Shown here: piece after piece, positions 46,293 through 54,796 of the stretch | Layout: each line of letters begins with the position of its first letter | Position numbering within the stretch: position 1 is the first letter of the stretch | Origin: Lewinellaceae bacterium | Lineage (GTDB): Bacteria; Bacteroidota; Bacteroidia; Chitinophagales; Saprospiraceae | Direction: 5' to 3' | Assembly (NCBI GenBank): GCA_024644235.1 | Contig: JAHELJ010000003.1 | Span: 124,001 to 188,000, forward strand | DNA: 64,000 nt | Notes under the pieces: model-generated | Databases searched by the model: none | Told to the model about the DNA's origin: nothing | Seen by the model: the letters and a program-made list of their open reading frames with translations, nothing else | Program-made: the position numbers and the translations under genes

Positions 46293-47274
46293 AAATTTCT
46301 ATAACCTAGTTGCTAGACTGAAGAGCGAAAGCATTCCCTTCGTAACGGCAACCGTGGTGCGAAGTCAGGCACCCAGCAGTGGAAAAGCAGGAGACAAAGC
46401 CGTTATCACCCGGGATGGCACGGTCACGGGTTGGGTTGGAGGAGGCTGTGTTCAGGGTATTGTTTTAAATGAAGCCAAAGCAGCCATGCGTGATGGCAAA
46501 CCAAGATTGGTAAGAGTAAGCCCAGAGCCGGTTGAGAATCCGGAATCAGGAATCATTTCTTATAAAATGACGTGCCATAGTGGTGGCACGATTGACGTTT
46601 ATATCGAACCTCAGCTTCCGAATCCTCAGCTCATAATTATTGGCAAATCCATCATAGGCAGGTCCTTAATAAAAGTCGCCAGGGCATTGGATTATAATAT
46701 TTCCTTATTGGCGCAGGAAGCGACCCGTGACCAGTTTCCTCAAGTCGACCAGGTCGTTCCTGAGATCAATCTGGAGAGCATCAATGTTGGTCCAAACACA
46801 TATATCGTTGTGGCGACTCAGGGAGACCAAGATGAAAAGTGCATCAGAGCTGCGATTGATAGCGAAGCATCATATGTTGCTTTCATTGCCAGCAGGAGGA
46901 AACGTGATGCAGTTTATCTCAGTCTACTATCCAAAGGGGTGGAACAGAAGAAATTAGACGCTATTAAGTCACCGGCAGGTCTCGATATCAATGCGAAAAC
47001 CTCTGATGAGGTGGCCATTTCGATTCTTGCAGAGATCATTCAAACACATCACGGTCACTCCATGGATCTTTCCAAACTCGAATCAGAAAATAGCGACATA
47101 TATATCAATCCAGTATGTGGCATTGAAGTATCTAAAACCAAAGCATTGCACATCTTGGAACACAAGGAAGAAAAGGTCTATTTCTGCTGCGACGGTTGTA
47201 AAATATTATTTGAAAAAGATCCGGATAAATATTTTGGCAAGACTCCGGAAGTGATTGGTATGCCGAAAATCTAA
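46285..47274 (+). CDS. coxF: CoxF-like XdhC-family protein fused to a C-terminal YHS domain
   Basis: A 329-residue XdhC/CoxI-family protein. The N-terminal motif is VTATVVRSQAPSSGKAGDKA with GWVGGGCVQGIV, and a Rossmann-like XdhC C-domain follows (about 105-260). XdhC proteins bind molybdenum cofactor and protect it during sulfuration. Unusually, residues of about 273-320 form a cysteine-rich YHS domain (INPVCGIEVS, then VYFCCDGCKILFEKDPDKYF) with Cys278, Cys301, Cys302 and Cys305. YHS domains are often linked to metal handling, and CO dehydrogenase needs copper, so a metal-delivery role is an attractive but untested guess. It overlaps coxE by 8 bases. Confidence 0.9.
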   Translation: MHENFYNLVARLKSESIPFVTATVVRSQAPSSGKAGDKAVITRDGTVTGWVGGGCVQGIVLNEAKAAMRDGKPRLVRVSPEPVENPESGIISYKMTCHSGGTIDVYIEPQLPNPQLIIIGKSIIGRSLIKVARALDYNISLLAQEATRDQFPQVDQVVPEINLESINVGPNTYIVVATQGDQDEKCIRAAIDSEASYVAFIASRRKRDAVYLSLLSKGVEQKKLDAIKSPAGLDINAKTSDEVAISILAEIIQTHHGHSMDLSKLESENSDIYINPVCGIEVSKTKALHILEHKEEKVYFCCDGCKILFEKDPDKYFGKTPEVIGMPKI

Positions 47275-47297
47275 TTTTATTATTTGAAAATAAGACT

Positions 47298-47747
47298 ATG
47301 AAACTGACAGGAAATCATACTATTAAGGCACCAGCAAGCTTAATATGGGAAATGCTTATGGACCCCGACACCCTTGCCAAGATCACACCTGCTATCGACA
47401 AATTGGAACTAATCGGTGATGACACATACAACGCTGTGGCTGATGTGCGCATAGGCCCTGTGAAGGGAAGCTTCACCGGAAAGGTGCAGATCAAGGACAA
47501 AAATCCAACCGAATCATTTACCCTTGCCGTAAACCAGGAGAGCAAAATTGGTAACGCAAAAGCTGAAATTGTCTTGAACCTGAGTAGTCCATCAGACCAA
47601 GAGACAGAAATCAAATTCGAAGGAGATGTGAAACTGTCGGGATTGTTGGCCACTACCGGCCAACGGGTGATCAGTGGTGTTGCGAATATGCTTTCGAAGC
47701 AGTTTTTTAAAGCATTGGATGAAGAGGTGGCGGCCAGAACAGCTTGA
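47298..47747 (+). CDS. coxG: CoxG-like SRPBCC-fold protein
   Basis: A 149-residue CoxG-family protein with the standard opening GNHTIKAPASLIWEMLMDPD and a hydrophobic C-terminal helix region (VISGVANMLSKQFFKAL). CoxG is linked to membrane attachment of CO dehydrogenase in Oligotropha. It is the last gene of the cluster, 23 bp after coxF. The long C-terminal membrane tail of some CoxG proteins is absent. Confidence 0.9.
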   Translation: MKLTGNHTIKAPASLIWEMLMDPDTLAKITPAIDKLELIGDDTYNAVADVRIGPVKGSFTGKVQIKDKNPTESFTLAVNQESKIGNAKAEIVLNLSSPSDQETEIKFEGDVKLSGLLATTGQRVISGVANMLSKQFFKALDEEVAARTA

Positions 47748-48285
47748 GCATAATCACTTACCTGGATAATCTGGTTTCTTTACGAGAGAACCACCTTATT
47801 GATAGTCAAAATTCATCTGATAATTGAGACCTCTGTATCGGAGTAACTAAAGTTTATTCCTTCTTCAGCGCAAACAAGTTCCGGTTGCACAGCTAGAAAA
47901 GATCCAGGGAAGCGAAAATAGAAAAACATACCCCTAAGATCCCGTAGGCACCTTCGTTCACTGTGCTATATGTGCTTGCTGGAAATACCGGTCTGATGAT
48001 TGTCTCCTTAATATTGGATATTACCGACTATGCTACTCCGAACTTGAAAACAAAGTGACAGGCATCTTCCTCAGCAAATTGGGCAAATCCCGTTGTCACG
48101 AAGGGGAAGAAAACGAGAATTAGAGTAAATTGTTTCATTGCGAGCCTGGTTTTACGGTTTGACAGCTTTTGGTAATTGATTGCTTTCAGGATATAAAGTT
48201 TACCTAGGAATCATGAAGAATCTGGATTATCGGTCAAGATTGCTGTACAAATCATAGGTAGATTATCAGCATAAAACATCAACAA
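47748..48285. other. Intergenic region downstream of the cox cluster
   Basis: This 538-bp stretch has no full gene. An imperfect hairpin (GGTTTCT to AGAGAACC near 47771-47790) lacks a T-run and is a poor terminator candidate. A short minus-strand frame with a signal peptide lies at 48028-48138 (listed separately). The heptamer repeats are absent here. Confidence 0.5.
48028..48138 (-). CDS. Possible small secreted peptide or gene remnant (36 aa)
   Basis: An ATG at 48138 opens MKQFTLILVFFPFVTTGFAQ, a near-ideal Bacteroidota signal peptide ending in Gln, followed by only 16 residues and a TAG. The same frame stays open for about 43 more codons after the TAG. It could be the start of a decayed secreted-protein gene or a real small peptide. 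No homologue is recognised. Confidence 0.3.
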   Translation of the reverse strand: MKQFTLILVFFPFVTTGFAQFAEEDACHFVFKFGVA

Positions 48286-48933
48286 TTGAATTTTTCAATC
48301 GACAAAGCCAGCGGACTTTCCATCATCGTGGGATCGATCATGATTATTGGAACGATGGCGTTGCACCCTACCGGTGGTGATCTGGAGCATGTCTTGAGAA
48401 TAGCCAATTTGGCGATCTATGTTCATTCCCTCGCCATCGCTAGTGTCCCAATGCTGTTTCTCGGCTTTCTGGGTCTTAGTCATTACTTAAAGGAAGCCAA
48501 AATCCTGTCGGCATCAGCCATTGTGATTTATGGATTTGGCTTGGTCGCTGTCATGATCGCAGCAGCCATCAATGGGTTAGCCACCCCTGATTTTATCCTG
48601 GAAAATTTTGATGGAAGTACTTCGGAAAAAAAGGAACAAATGAGGTTGATTATCTCTTATCAACTTTCGCTTAATCATGCCTTCGATAAGATATTTATTG
48701 TATGTACCTGCCTTGCCAGCATTTTATGGTCTTTGGCGATCATCAAACTACAATCACTGCCAATATGGATAGGAATTGTGGGTGTATTGCTAGGATTAGC
48801 CGGTACCGCGTTGTTTCTCGCTGGCTTTATTGGATTAGATGTTCGTCAATTTGGGTTATTCATTTTTGGCTATGCCGGGTGGAGTGTATTGCTAGGTATC
48901 TTGCTTTACCGGGCTGATTCGCAGCCAACCTGA
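48286..48933 (+). CDS. Six-span hypothetical membrane protein
   Basis: A 215-residue protein that starts with TTG at 48286; no ATG gives the same N-terminus. Hydrophobic segments are spaced as about six membrane helices (GLSIIVGSIMIIGTMAL, IYVHSLAIASVPMLFLGFLG, ASAIVIYGFGLVAVMIAAAI, IFIVCTCLASILWSLAII, IWIGIVGVLLGLAGTALFLA, FIFGYAGWSVLLGILLY). No known motif. It is convergent with the Kelch lipoprotein, and a 6-bp inverted repeat GAGCAA/TTGCTC lies between them. Confidence 0.75.
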   Translation: MNFSIDKASGLSIIVGSIMIIGTMALHPTGGDLEHVLRIANLAIYVHSLAIASVPMLFLGFLGLSHYLKEAKILSASAIVIYGFGLVAVMIAAAINGLATPDFILENFDGSTSEKKEQMRLIISYQLSLNHAFDKIFIVCTCLASILWSLAIIKLQSLPIWIGIVGVLLGLAGTALFLAGFIGLDVRQFGLFIFGYAGWSVLLGILLYRADSQPT

Positions 48934-48973
48934 TTCGAGCAACTATTGCAAACTTGCTCTGGTGACAATCCAT

Positions 48974-50542
48974 TCACCTTAGCTCTTGCACATACTTCCA
49001 AAACTCCTGCCTTTCCTCGCCGTCTAATGAAATTCCTAAGCCACCGTAAGCACTGCCCTCAATCACAAATCCTACATCTGCGTTTCCATCTCCTCGCCCA
49101 AAGTCAGACAATCTTGTCCATTCATCTCTGTCCGGATCATATTCCCAAAATCCTGGATGAGGATTCAGGTCTTCATCCTGTCCACCCAAAATGTATCCCT
49201 TGCCATTCATCGAAAAAGCGACCCGTGAAAACACGTTGTCAGGAAACTCTGCTTTCGCCTCCAATAAATTACTTTGGAGATTGAATTTCCACAATGTCCT
49301 GGATAGGTTGAAGGGAGTTCGAGTAAATTCTCCCATTGCCAGATATCCATCCATTCCTATTCTAAACGAGATATTCGGATCGTCAGGAAATTCTACAATC
49401 GACATAAATATGCTGGGGTCAGATAATCTTACAAAACCCAGGTTCCCTCCTTCCAAGAAATAGATCTTATTCTGAAATTCAAAACCAACTGTCCGATTTA
49501 TGCTTGGCGGCAGATCACCTAGTACTTCCCATTTGTCCTGGGATGGGAAATATTGAGACAGTCCTATCAAACTCCCCGCTAATATCTTATCACTGGAATA
49601 GGGAATCCACAAACTAGGGTTGAATCCACCAGGCACCCTTTCAAAAGTTGACCAGCTCTGCGATTTTGAATCGAATTTCCAAAAAGCTTCCTGGAAAACT
49701 CCTTCTTTCCGGATACCCATCACGTACCCATGCTGATCCAATGAAAAGGATCGAAATCCCTGAGATCGTGTAAACTGCTCTGGAATTTCTCCCACGTATT
49801 CCCATACTCCACCTGGCTCCGTCGTGAACTCCACAGCTTGATCATAGAGCACTTCGTTGTCCGATAAATGAATGAAGGACCGCACCCGATAAAGTTTGTC
49901 ACAAAGCACAGGTAATAGTATTGTGGCCGTCCCATCCGTGGTTATCTGATCTGCTAAAATGACATTATCATCTAAAGTGGGATCACTGAATATGTCATGC
50001 TGCCACACAATACCGAATTTCACCGCCGACGGAAGTACACCTCTGATATCAACCTTGAGCTGGATACTGGCTTCCGTAGGACATTCACTCCCCCTCCTGG
50101 TAAATCCTTGGATATTGACATTGAAGCCGATAGTCGTAAAGGAATCAATCAATCCATAGACCGGCTCCTTCTCACCAGTTAATACACCATAGGCACGAAA
50201 GAAATACTTCTGTCCTGAATTAAGTCCTGACGCTGCGGTTGCAAAGGCTCGATTCTCTGATATGTCAGATTGATTAGGAGTCAGGAATCTGGTGAGATCT
50301 TGATTATTAATTCGGAACTCGAATTCTTCAAGATATTCGGGAGATAGCAAAAAACCAACTTCACTGAGGGTGGATCCCCTCAGATTTTCGATGTCACCAA
50401 GTAGAAAAGCGCTGTTCGATCCAACGTCAATAACCCCAATTGTAATGACTTCAGCAAACTCGACCCTATCCAGATCCCATTTAGTACAACCGAGTAAAAG
50501 CAAGCAGAAAAGCGGGAGGATGATTTGATTACAAGTGGGCAC
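48974..50542 (-). CDS. Kelch-repeat lipoprotein
   Basis: A 522-residue lipoprotein (LPLFCLLLLGC, Cys19). Residues of about 30-240 look like two fibronectin-type or Ig-like beta domains (YFFRAYGVL and YRVRSFIHLS are typical strand ends). The C-terminal half has about five Kelch-type blades with Trp-rich strands (FWKFDSKSQSWSTFERVPGG, FWEYDPDRDEWTRLSDFGRG). It should form a beta-propeller on the cell surface or in the periplasm. Proteins of this layout are common in Bacteroidota, without known function. It is a single gene, 35 bp downstream of the ASCH-wHTH gene on the same strand. Confidence 0.85.
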   Translation of the reverse strand: MPTCNQIILPLFCLLLLGCTKWDLDRVEFAEVITIGVIDVGSNSAFLLGDIENLRGSTLSEVGFLLSPEYLEEFEFRINNQDLTRFLTPNQSDISENRAFATAASGLNSGQKYFFRAYGVLTGEKEPVYGLIDSFTTIGFNVNIQGFTRRGSECPTEASIQLKVDIRGVLPSAVKFGIVWQHDIFSDPTLDDNVILADQITTDGTATILLPVLCDKLYRVRSFIHLSDNEVLYDQAVEFTTEPGGVWEYVGEIPEQFTRSQGFRSFSLDQHGYVMGIRKEGVFQEAFWKFDSKSQSWSTFERVPGGFNPSLWIPYSSDKILAGSLIGLSQYFPSQDKWEVLGDLPPSINRTVGFEFQNKIYFLEGGNLGFVRLSDPSIFMSIVEFPDDPNISFRIGMDGYLAMGEFTRTPFNLSRTLWKFNLQSNLLEAKAEFPDNVFSRVAFSMNGKGYILGGQDEDLNPHPGFWEYDPDRDEWTRLSDFGRGDGNADVGFVIEGSAYGGLGISLDGEERQEFWKYVQELR

Positions 50543-50577
50543 ACGTTTCGAGTTGAGCTTTCCTTAAGATAACAAAG

Positions 50578-51192
50578 CTAGCTCTTATTACCGAGGTGCT
50601 TGGCACCAAACTTTCGGATCGCAATGCAATCGATCAACGCCTTGCCCCGAGGAGAAAGCCGGTAACCCACATCCAGACTGATCGTCAGTCCTAAAGCTTT
50701 CAATTTCCTGATATTGGGTTTCAACCAGGATTTCTCAACGCCCAGTTGATCGGCAAGCAGCTGCGCGAGTGTGCCTGGCCTTTCTTCGATCAATTTCAGA
50801 ATCCGGAAAGCCCAAGGACCTCGGGTGGAACGCCGATCCATCTTTTCCAGCTTTGTAAGTAATTCTTCGAATTCTTCCTGACTCAACTTTGCTTTTTCAC
50901 GCAATGCAATCCGTGGATCCTCCCCTACCCAATGCAGTTTGATGCGGTAAAGTTCACCTTCTCGGATTGCTATCCGATCTTTCCATCGTTCAACCTCCTC
51001 TATACCCGCCTGCATATAATCTTCACTAGAGATATCTTCTACCTCAACCTGCTCAACAGCCTCAATTCCGATTACTCCCACGCTGGTAAGCATGGTTCCG
51101 CCAGCCTTCACATTCGGGCGTTTCCATTTTCTGAAAGCAAGGGTGATCTTCCCGGCTTTTATCCGATCCAAAAATTCTTTCCTAAAAAGCAT
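50578..51192 (-). CDS. ASCH-like domain fused to a winged-helix domain
   Basis: A 204-residue protein. Residues 1-100 resemble an ASCH/PUA-like fold (KEFLDRIKAGKITLAFRKW, GGTMLTSVGVIGIEAVEQV, ELYRIKLHWVGEDPRIALRE). Residues of about 125-195 form a winged helix (AFRILKLIEERPGTLAQLLA, LGVEKSWLKPNIRKLKALGL, GYRLSPRGKALID). ASCH domains bind RNA or modified nucleotides; the winged helix suggests DNA binding. The protein could be a nucleic-acid-linked regulator. No neighbour clarifies its role. Confidence 0.78.
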   Translation of the reverse strand: MLFRKEFLDRIKAGKITLAFRKWKRPNVKAGGTMLTSVGVIGIEAVEQVEVEDISSEDYMQAGIEEVERWKDRIAIREGELYRIKLHWVGEDPRIALREKAKLSQEEFEELLTKLEKMDRRSTRGPWAFRILKLIEERPGTLAQLLADQLGVEKSWLKPNIRKLKALGLTISLDVGYRLSPRGKALIDCIAIRKFGAKHLGNKS

Positions 51193-51261
51193 GCAGGCAA
51201 TTTTACGGTTTAGAGTTTACAGTATACGGTTGAGGAGAATTTTTGTCAACTTTTTTTTGAC

Positions 51262-51303
51262 GATCATCGGTAATCGGTAGTTGGTCATAGGTTGTAGGTC
51301 CAG
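51262..51303 (+). repeat. Degenerate heptamer tract (GTNANNG orientation)
   Basis: Six units run in register: ATCATCG, GTAATCG, GTAGTTG, GTCATAG, GTTGTAG, GTCCAGT. This is the reverse-complement orientation of the CNNTNAC tracts. It lies in the 235-bp gap between two minus-strand genes, where a T-run (51251-51258) precedes it. Confidence 0.65.
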
Positions 51304-51427
51304 TCAATAGCAATTTGGGACTTGAAGCATGAGATGTGGAAAGGCTTTACATTATTGTGGTAAGGTAATCCCACTGTGACCCCGATCGTTGATACCTCTT
51401 GACCGCTTTGCCACTTTTGCCGATCAG

Positions 51428-52672
51428 CTATTTGTCATTGGCAAGAATGTCATTTAATAGAATTCGTCCATCCTTTGATCTTTGACCTTTAACCGCGATT
51501 GTTCGCTGGTTGTCGTTAATAGCTAGTCCGTTAAGCTCTTTCGCCTTAACCTTTTCCACTTCAAAGTCCTTCTCCACACCTAGTCTTTTCAGCGTACTCA
51601 AATGTGATTTGATGGCTGCCAAGACTGACTGATACTCCTTGTAGGGAATGCCAAACTCCTGTGCTGTTTCACGCACAATCTGCGCCAAAGCTGGCAGGTG
51701 GATGTGGCAAATGCCAGGAAACAAGTGATGTGCCACATGGATATTCAAGCCTCCAGAGATCCAGGTTACTATCCGGTTCTGGGTAGAGAAATCGGCTGTG
51801 GTGGTCAAAATATGCCGGGCAAAACTATTATTTATCAAACCGTCGGCATCCGGCTCCGGCCATCTTGAATGATCAGAAAGATGAGTCACTTGAAAGATGA
51901 TTCCAAGGGCAATCCCCGAAACAAAGTGACCGAGCAAAAATCCTAAGATGATCTGCCACCAAGGTGCGTCCAAGAGCATCATCGGCAAAATTAGTGTATA
52001 GCCAACAACAAAAACTTTGGTGCTTATCAACCAAATTACTTTCCTATAGGTGTGCTTTTTCATACGGACAAATCCGATCCGGTCCCGAAGCATTGAAAAA
52101 AAGTCAAGGAACAGCAACTTGAAGAGGGTGGCCAGAGCATAGATCCCAAAGATGTAGAGATGTTGGTAACGATGCATCCTGCTCCATCTGGCCCGGGGAT
52201 GGAATCGAAATAACTGAAACGAATCAATCGCAGAATCGTACAGAGGAACATTGGGAGCATTGTGATGCGAGCGTATATGGTTGAAGTCCCACAAATACGA
52301 ATTGATACCGATGATATCAAAAACGCGGGTGATCAAGCGGTTGACTTGCTTCTTGCGTGAATATGCATTATGACTGCCATCGTGAGCAATCCCCACTGCC
52401 ATGAGAAACATGGTGAAATGAAACATAATCTGCAAAATGATTAGGCTCCATCCTTCAAACCAGTTTGATATGATCAGACTGTACAGACCAATCCAGAGCA
52501 ACAATTGAAAAATTGATTTTCCAACCATGCCGAGAGTGGCATATCGTGAGGTGTTATTGGATGAGAAATAATTCTGAACCCTACTCTGCAAAACATCAAA
52601 AAAAGGATCTTCTTTCTTTGTGTATCTGATGGGAGGCAGGTCAATGAGTTCTTCAACATTTATTTTCATCAT
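51428..52672 (-). CDS. Acyl-lipid fatty-acid desaturase
   Basis: A membrane desaturase of about 414 residues. The three His boxes are HDGSHNAY, HIRSHHNAP and NIHVAHHLFPGICHIH, the last with the HxxHH form of acyl-lipid (front-end/delta-type) desaturases. Hydrophobic pairs separate the boxes as usual (IFQLLLWIGLYSLIIS, FHFTMFLMAVGIA; VFVVGYTLILPMML, ILGFLLGHFVSGIALGIIFQ). It would insert a double bond into membrane-lipid acyl chains, using ferredoxin or a cytochrome b5-like donor not seen here. I start at the ATG at 52672 rather than 52696. The C-terminal 40 residues are a charged extension. Confidence 0.92.
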   Translation of the reverse strand: MMKINVEELIDLPPIRYTKKEDPFFDVLQSRVQNYFSSNNTSRYATLGMVGKSIFQLLLWIGLYSLIISNWFEGWSLIILQIMFHFTMFLMAVGIAHDGSHNAYSRKKQVNRLITRVFDIIGINSYLWDFNHIRSHHNAPNVPLYDSAIDSFQLFRFHPRARWSRMHRYQHLYIFGIYALATLFKLLFLDFFSMLRDRIGFVRMKKHTYRKVIWLISTKVFVVGYTLILPMMLLDAPWWQIILGFLLGHFVSGIALGIIFQVTHLSDHSRWPEPDADGLINNSFARHILTTTADFSTQNRIVTWISGGLNIHVAHHLFPGICHIHLPALAQIVRETAQEFGIPYKEYQSVLAAIKSHLSTLKRLGVEKDFEVEKVKAKELNGLAINDNQRTIAVKGQRSKDGRILLNDILANDK

Positions 52673-52709
52673 CCGTAGGGACGTATGGAAGGACAAATAG
52701 TTACGGCGA

Positions 52710-52751
52710 CGATCAGGTCGAAGGTTGAAAGTCTAAAGGTCGAATGGTAAT
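52710..52751 (+). repeat. Short heptamer tract
   Basis: Units GTCGAAG, GTTGAAA, GTCTAAA, GGTCGAA, TGGTAAT follow CGATCAG in register. It lies 40 bp upstream of the desaturase start, in the 330-bp gap 52673-53002. The rest of that gap (52752-53002) shows no gene, repeat or clear hairpin. Confidence 0.5.
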
Positions 52752-53002
52752 AGGACTATATTTTACAAAGTTGGCATCAGTTTCCCATCTACCTTTAATG
52801 TATCCAGTATTAAGATGAGAAACAAATGAAATCTAGGGATCATAAAAATTGTTTTTTACTAAGGTATCGTTCAAATTTCTATACCAGATGCCTAAGGCGA
52901 AAGAAAATCACCATTTCTTGCAGTGAATCACACTCAACAATAAAGGGTATCCATTGCAGGCTAACCCTTGGCCTTTTATCTCTTGACGACGGCCGTACCA
53001 GC

Positions 53003-54772
53003 TCACTCCACTTTCATCACTGACGTCCGTGCCGAGATGCCATTTTCGTTGAATGCTTCTATCTGAAAATAATAGGCATCGAAGGCATCCATACCAGTGA
53101 AATAATATTCATTGGAACCGTAAACCATAATACTACTGTACAATTTATCCGGGTCCTTGCCAAAGTAAATGTTGTATCCAGTTGCCGCAGGATTCTGTCG
53201 CCATTTTAACCATGAAGCAAGGCGGTTGCCAGACTGATTTGGGGCTGTGCGGAGGACGACAAAATTTTGTACCCCACCCGGCTTTTCACCATTGCCTTCA
53301 CCAAACACTCGAAGACCGGAAATGGCAAACTTACCGGTTGGCATCATATGATTTTCCATTCGTAAATAGCGAAATTGGACTGGCTCCGAGAGTTCGACAT
53401 AATCATGTGGTAAATCGGATTGATTTTTACTCTTGTCAACTACTAGCTCCCATTTGTCCAGGTCTACCGATCCAGAAATTATGTATCGATGCATTTTTCC
53501 CAGAGTCTTGCCCATAAACTCAGCATCCTGATCTGCATAATTGATTTGAATGGCATAGATGGTTGACACCTCCCCTAGATCAGTTTGGATCCATTCCCCT
53601 ATGTCTCCGGAGCTGGCACTCCAATAGGTCTTAATGTTTTCGTCTACCGCAAAATTGGCATGGAATCCTCCTAAGATAGAGGATACCTGCACCGGTTTTT
53701 GATAGTTGAGCAACATCCATCCCGCAAACAAACCTTCAGTGAAATCATCTTCCTGGGCAAACTCCGGCAAGAGCGTTGGATAGTCTCCAAACGCGGTGTT
53801 GCAAAACATCACATCATCGTCGTCGAAACCAGCCGGCCAGATGCCGATACGCCGTTCGAAATTATTCTTCACTCCGATGGCAATCGTTGAGACATGCCAG
53901 TAGTTTCCATAATTATCCTGGAAGGTGGCTCCATGTCCAGCTCCCCGGGCAAATCCTCCCGGCTTATATGAAAATGGATTATGCCGCTGATACCGGAAGC
54001 CTGCCAATGGCCGATCACTCACCAGCACTCCATCAGCATAGCCACTAAACTCGGTACCCGGGGCAGAGAACTGAAAGTAGTATTTGCCATTGTGCTTGGT
54101 TACCCAGGCCCCTTCGGTGAAGGGCCTCAGGAAAACATTGTCGTTGTACTCACCAAATCGCTGCCAACCATGCTCTTCCGGGTGAAGTCGCATGATCGGC
54201 CGGGTGATTCCGGTCGTCTGCAGATCTGGCAATTGGATTTCGGTTCCGAGTAATGGGTACTCGTTGCTTGACCCCCAATACAAGAAGAGCTTTTCAAGAT
54301 CTTCATCGTAGAAAAATGCTGGATCCCACGCTCCCACATTCAAGGTATCTACTGCTATCTCCCAATCATTTTCCGTGGGATTAGTGCTTTTCCACACCGG
54401 AAAATCCAGCTCCCAGGTGGAGCCATAGACATACAAGGCATCATTCATCACCCAGGCTGCCGGGGCGTTTAGATCGTGCTGATATTTGTCGTCCAACAGG
54501 AATTTTCGATACACAAAATTCCAATGCAGCATGTCATCGCTGTACCAATAGCCTTCCTGATTGGTCGAGAACAAATAAAGCTGATTACGGAAATTGACGA
54601 TGACAGGATCAGCTGTTGCCCGGTGCCGGCCCTGCTGGGAAAATGACTCAAAAGGTGTATAACCATAGTCGATATTTATAGGATTACAGTAGGTTTTCTG
54701 CTGAGCATTAACCAATAATGGTGTCGCAAGAACCAGAAAGACTAAGGAATATTTACCGAAATGGAATATCAT
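53003..54772 (-). CDS. GH43-family glycosidase with discoidin-like and Fn3-like domains
   Basis: A 589-residue secreted enzyme (signal MIFHFGKYSLVFLVLATPLLVNAQ). Residues of about 25-330 are a five-bladed GH43-type propeller: the general-base Asp is in RATADPVIV, the central Asp in GAWDPAFFYDED, and the acid Glu region is FTEGAWVTKHNGKYYFQFS. An F5/8-type (discoidin) carbohydrate-binding domain follows (about 360-490, KTYWSASSGDIGEWIQTDLG, FRYLRMENHMMPTG). A C-terminal Fn3-like domain ends the protein. GH43 enzymes act on arabinan- or xylan-type chains; the exact linkage is unknown. It is 24 bp after a Gfo/Idh gene in the same operon. Confidence 0.88.
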   Translation of the reverse strand: MIFHFGKYSLVFLVLATPLLVNAQQKTYCNPINIDYGYTPFESFSQQGRHRATADPVIVNFRNQLYLFSTNQEGYWYSDDMLHWNFVYRKFLLDDKYQHDLNAPAAWVMNDALYVYGSTWELDFPVWKSTNPTENDWEIAVDTLNVGAWDPAFFYDEDLEKLFLYWGSSNEYPLLGTEIQLPDLQTTGITRPIMRLHPEEHGWQRFGEYNDNVFLRPFTEGAWVTKHNGKYYFQFSAPGTEFSGYADGVLVSDRPLAGFRYQRHNPFSYKPGGFARGAGHGATFQDNYGNYWHVSTIAIGVKNNFERRIGIWPAGFDDDDVMFCNTAFGDYPTLLPEFAQEDDFTEGLFAGWMLLNYQKPVQVSSILGGFHANFAVDENIKTYWSASSGDIGEWIQTDLGEVSTIYAIQINYADQDAEFMGKTLGKMHRYIISGSVDLDKWELVVDKSKNQSDLPHDYVELSEPVQFRYLRMENHMMPTGKFAISGLRVFGEGNGEKPGGVQNFVVLRTAPNQSGNRLASWLKWRQNPAATGYNIYFGKDPDKLYSSIMVYGSNEYYFTGMDAFDAYYFQIEAFNENGISARTSVMKVE

Positions 54773-54796
54773 TCATCTTACTTGTTGTTAGATTGC

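Noticed and set aside
10624-51303. CRISPR array as an explanation for the regular repeats
   Set aside because: Units are 7 bp and degenerate, there are no 20-40-bp repeats with unique spacers, and no cas gene lies nearby.
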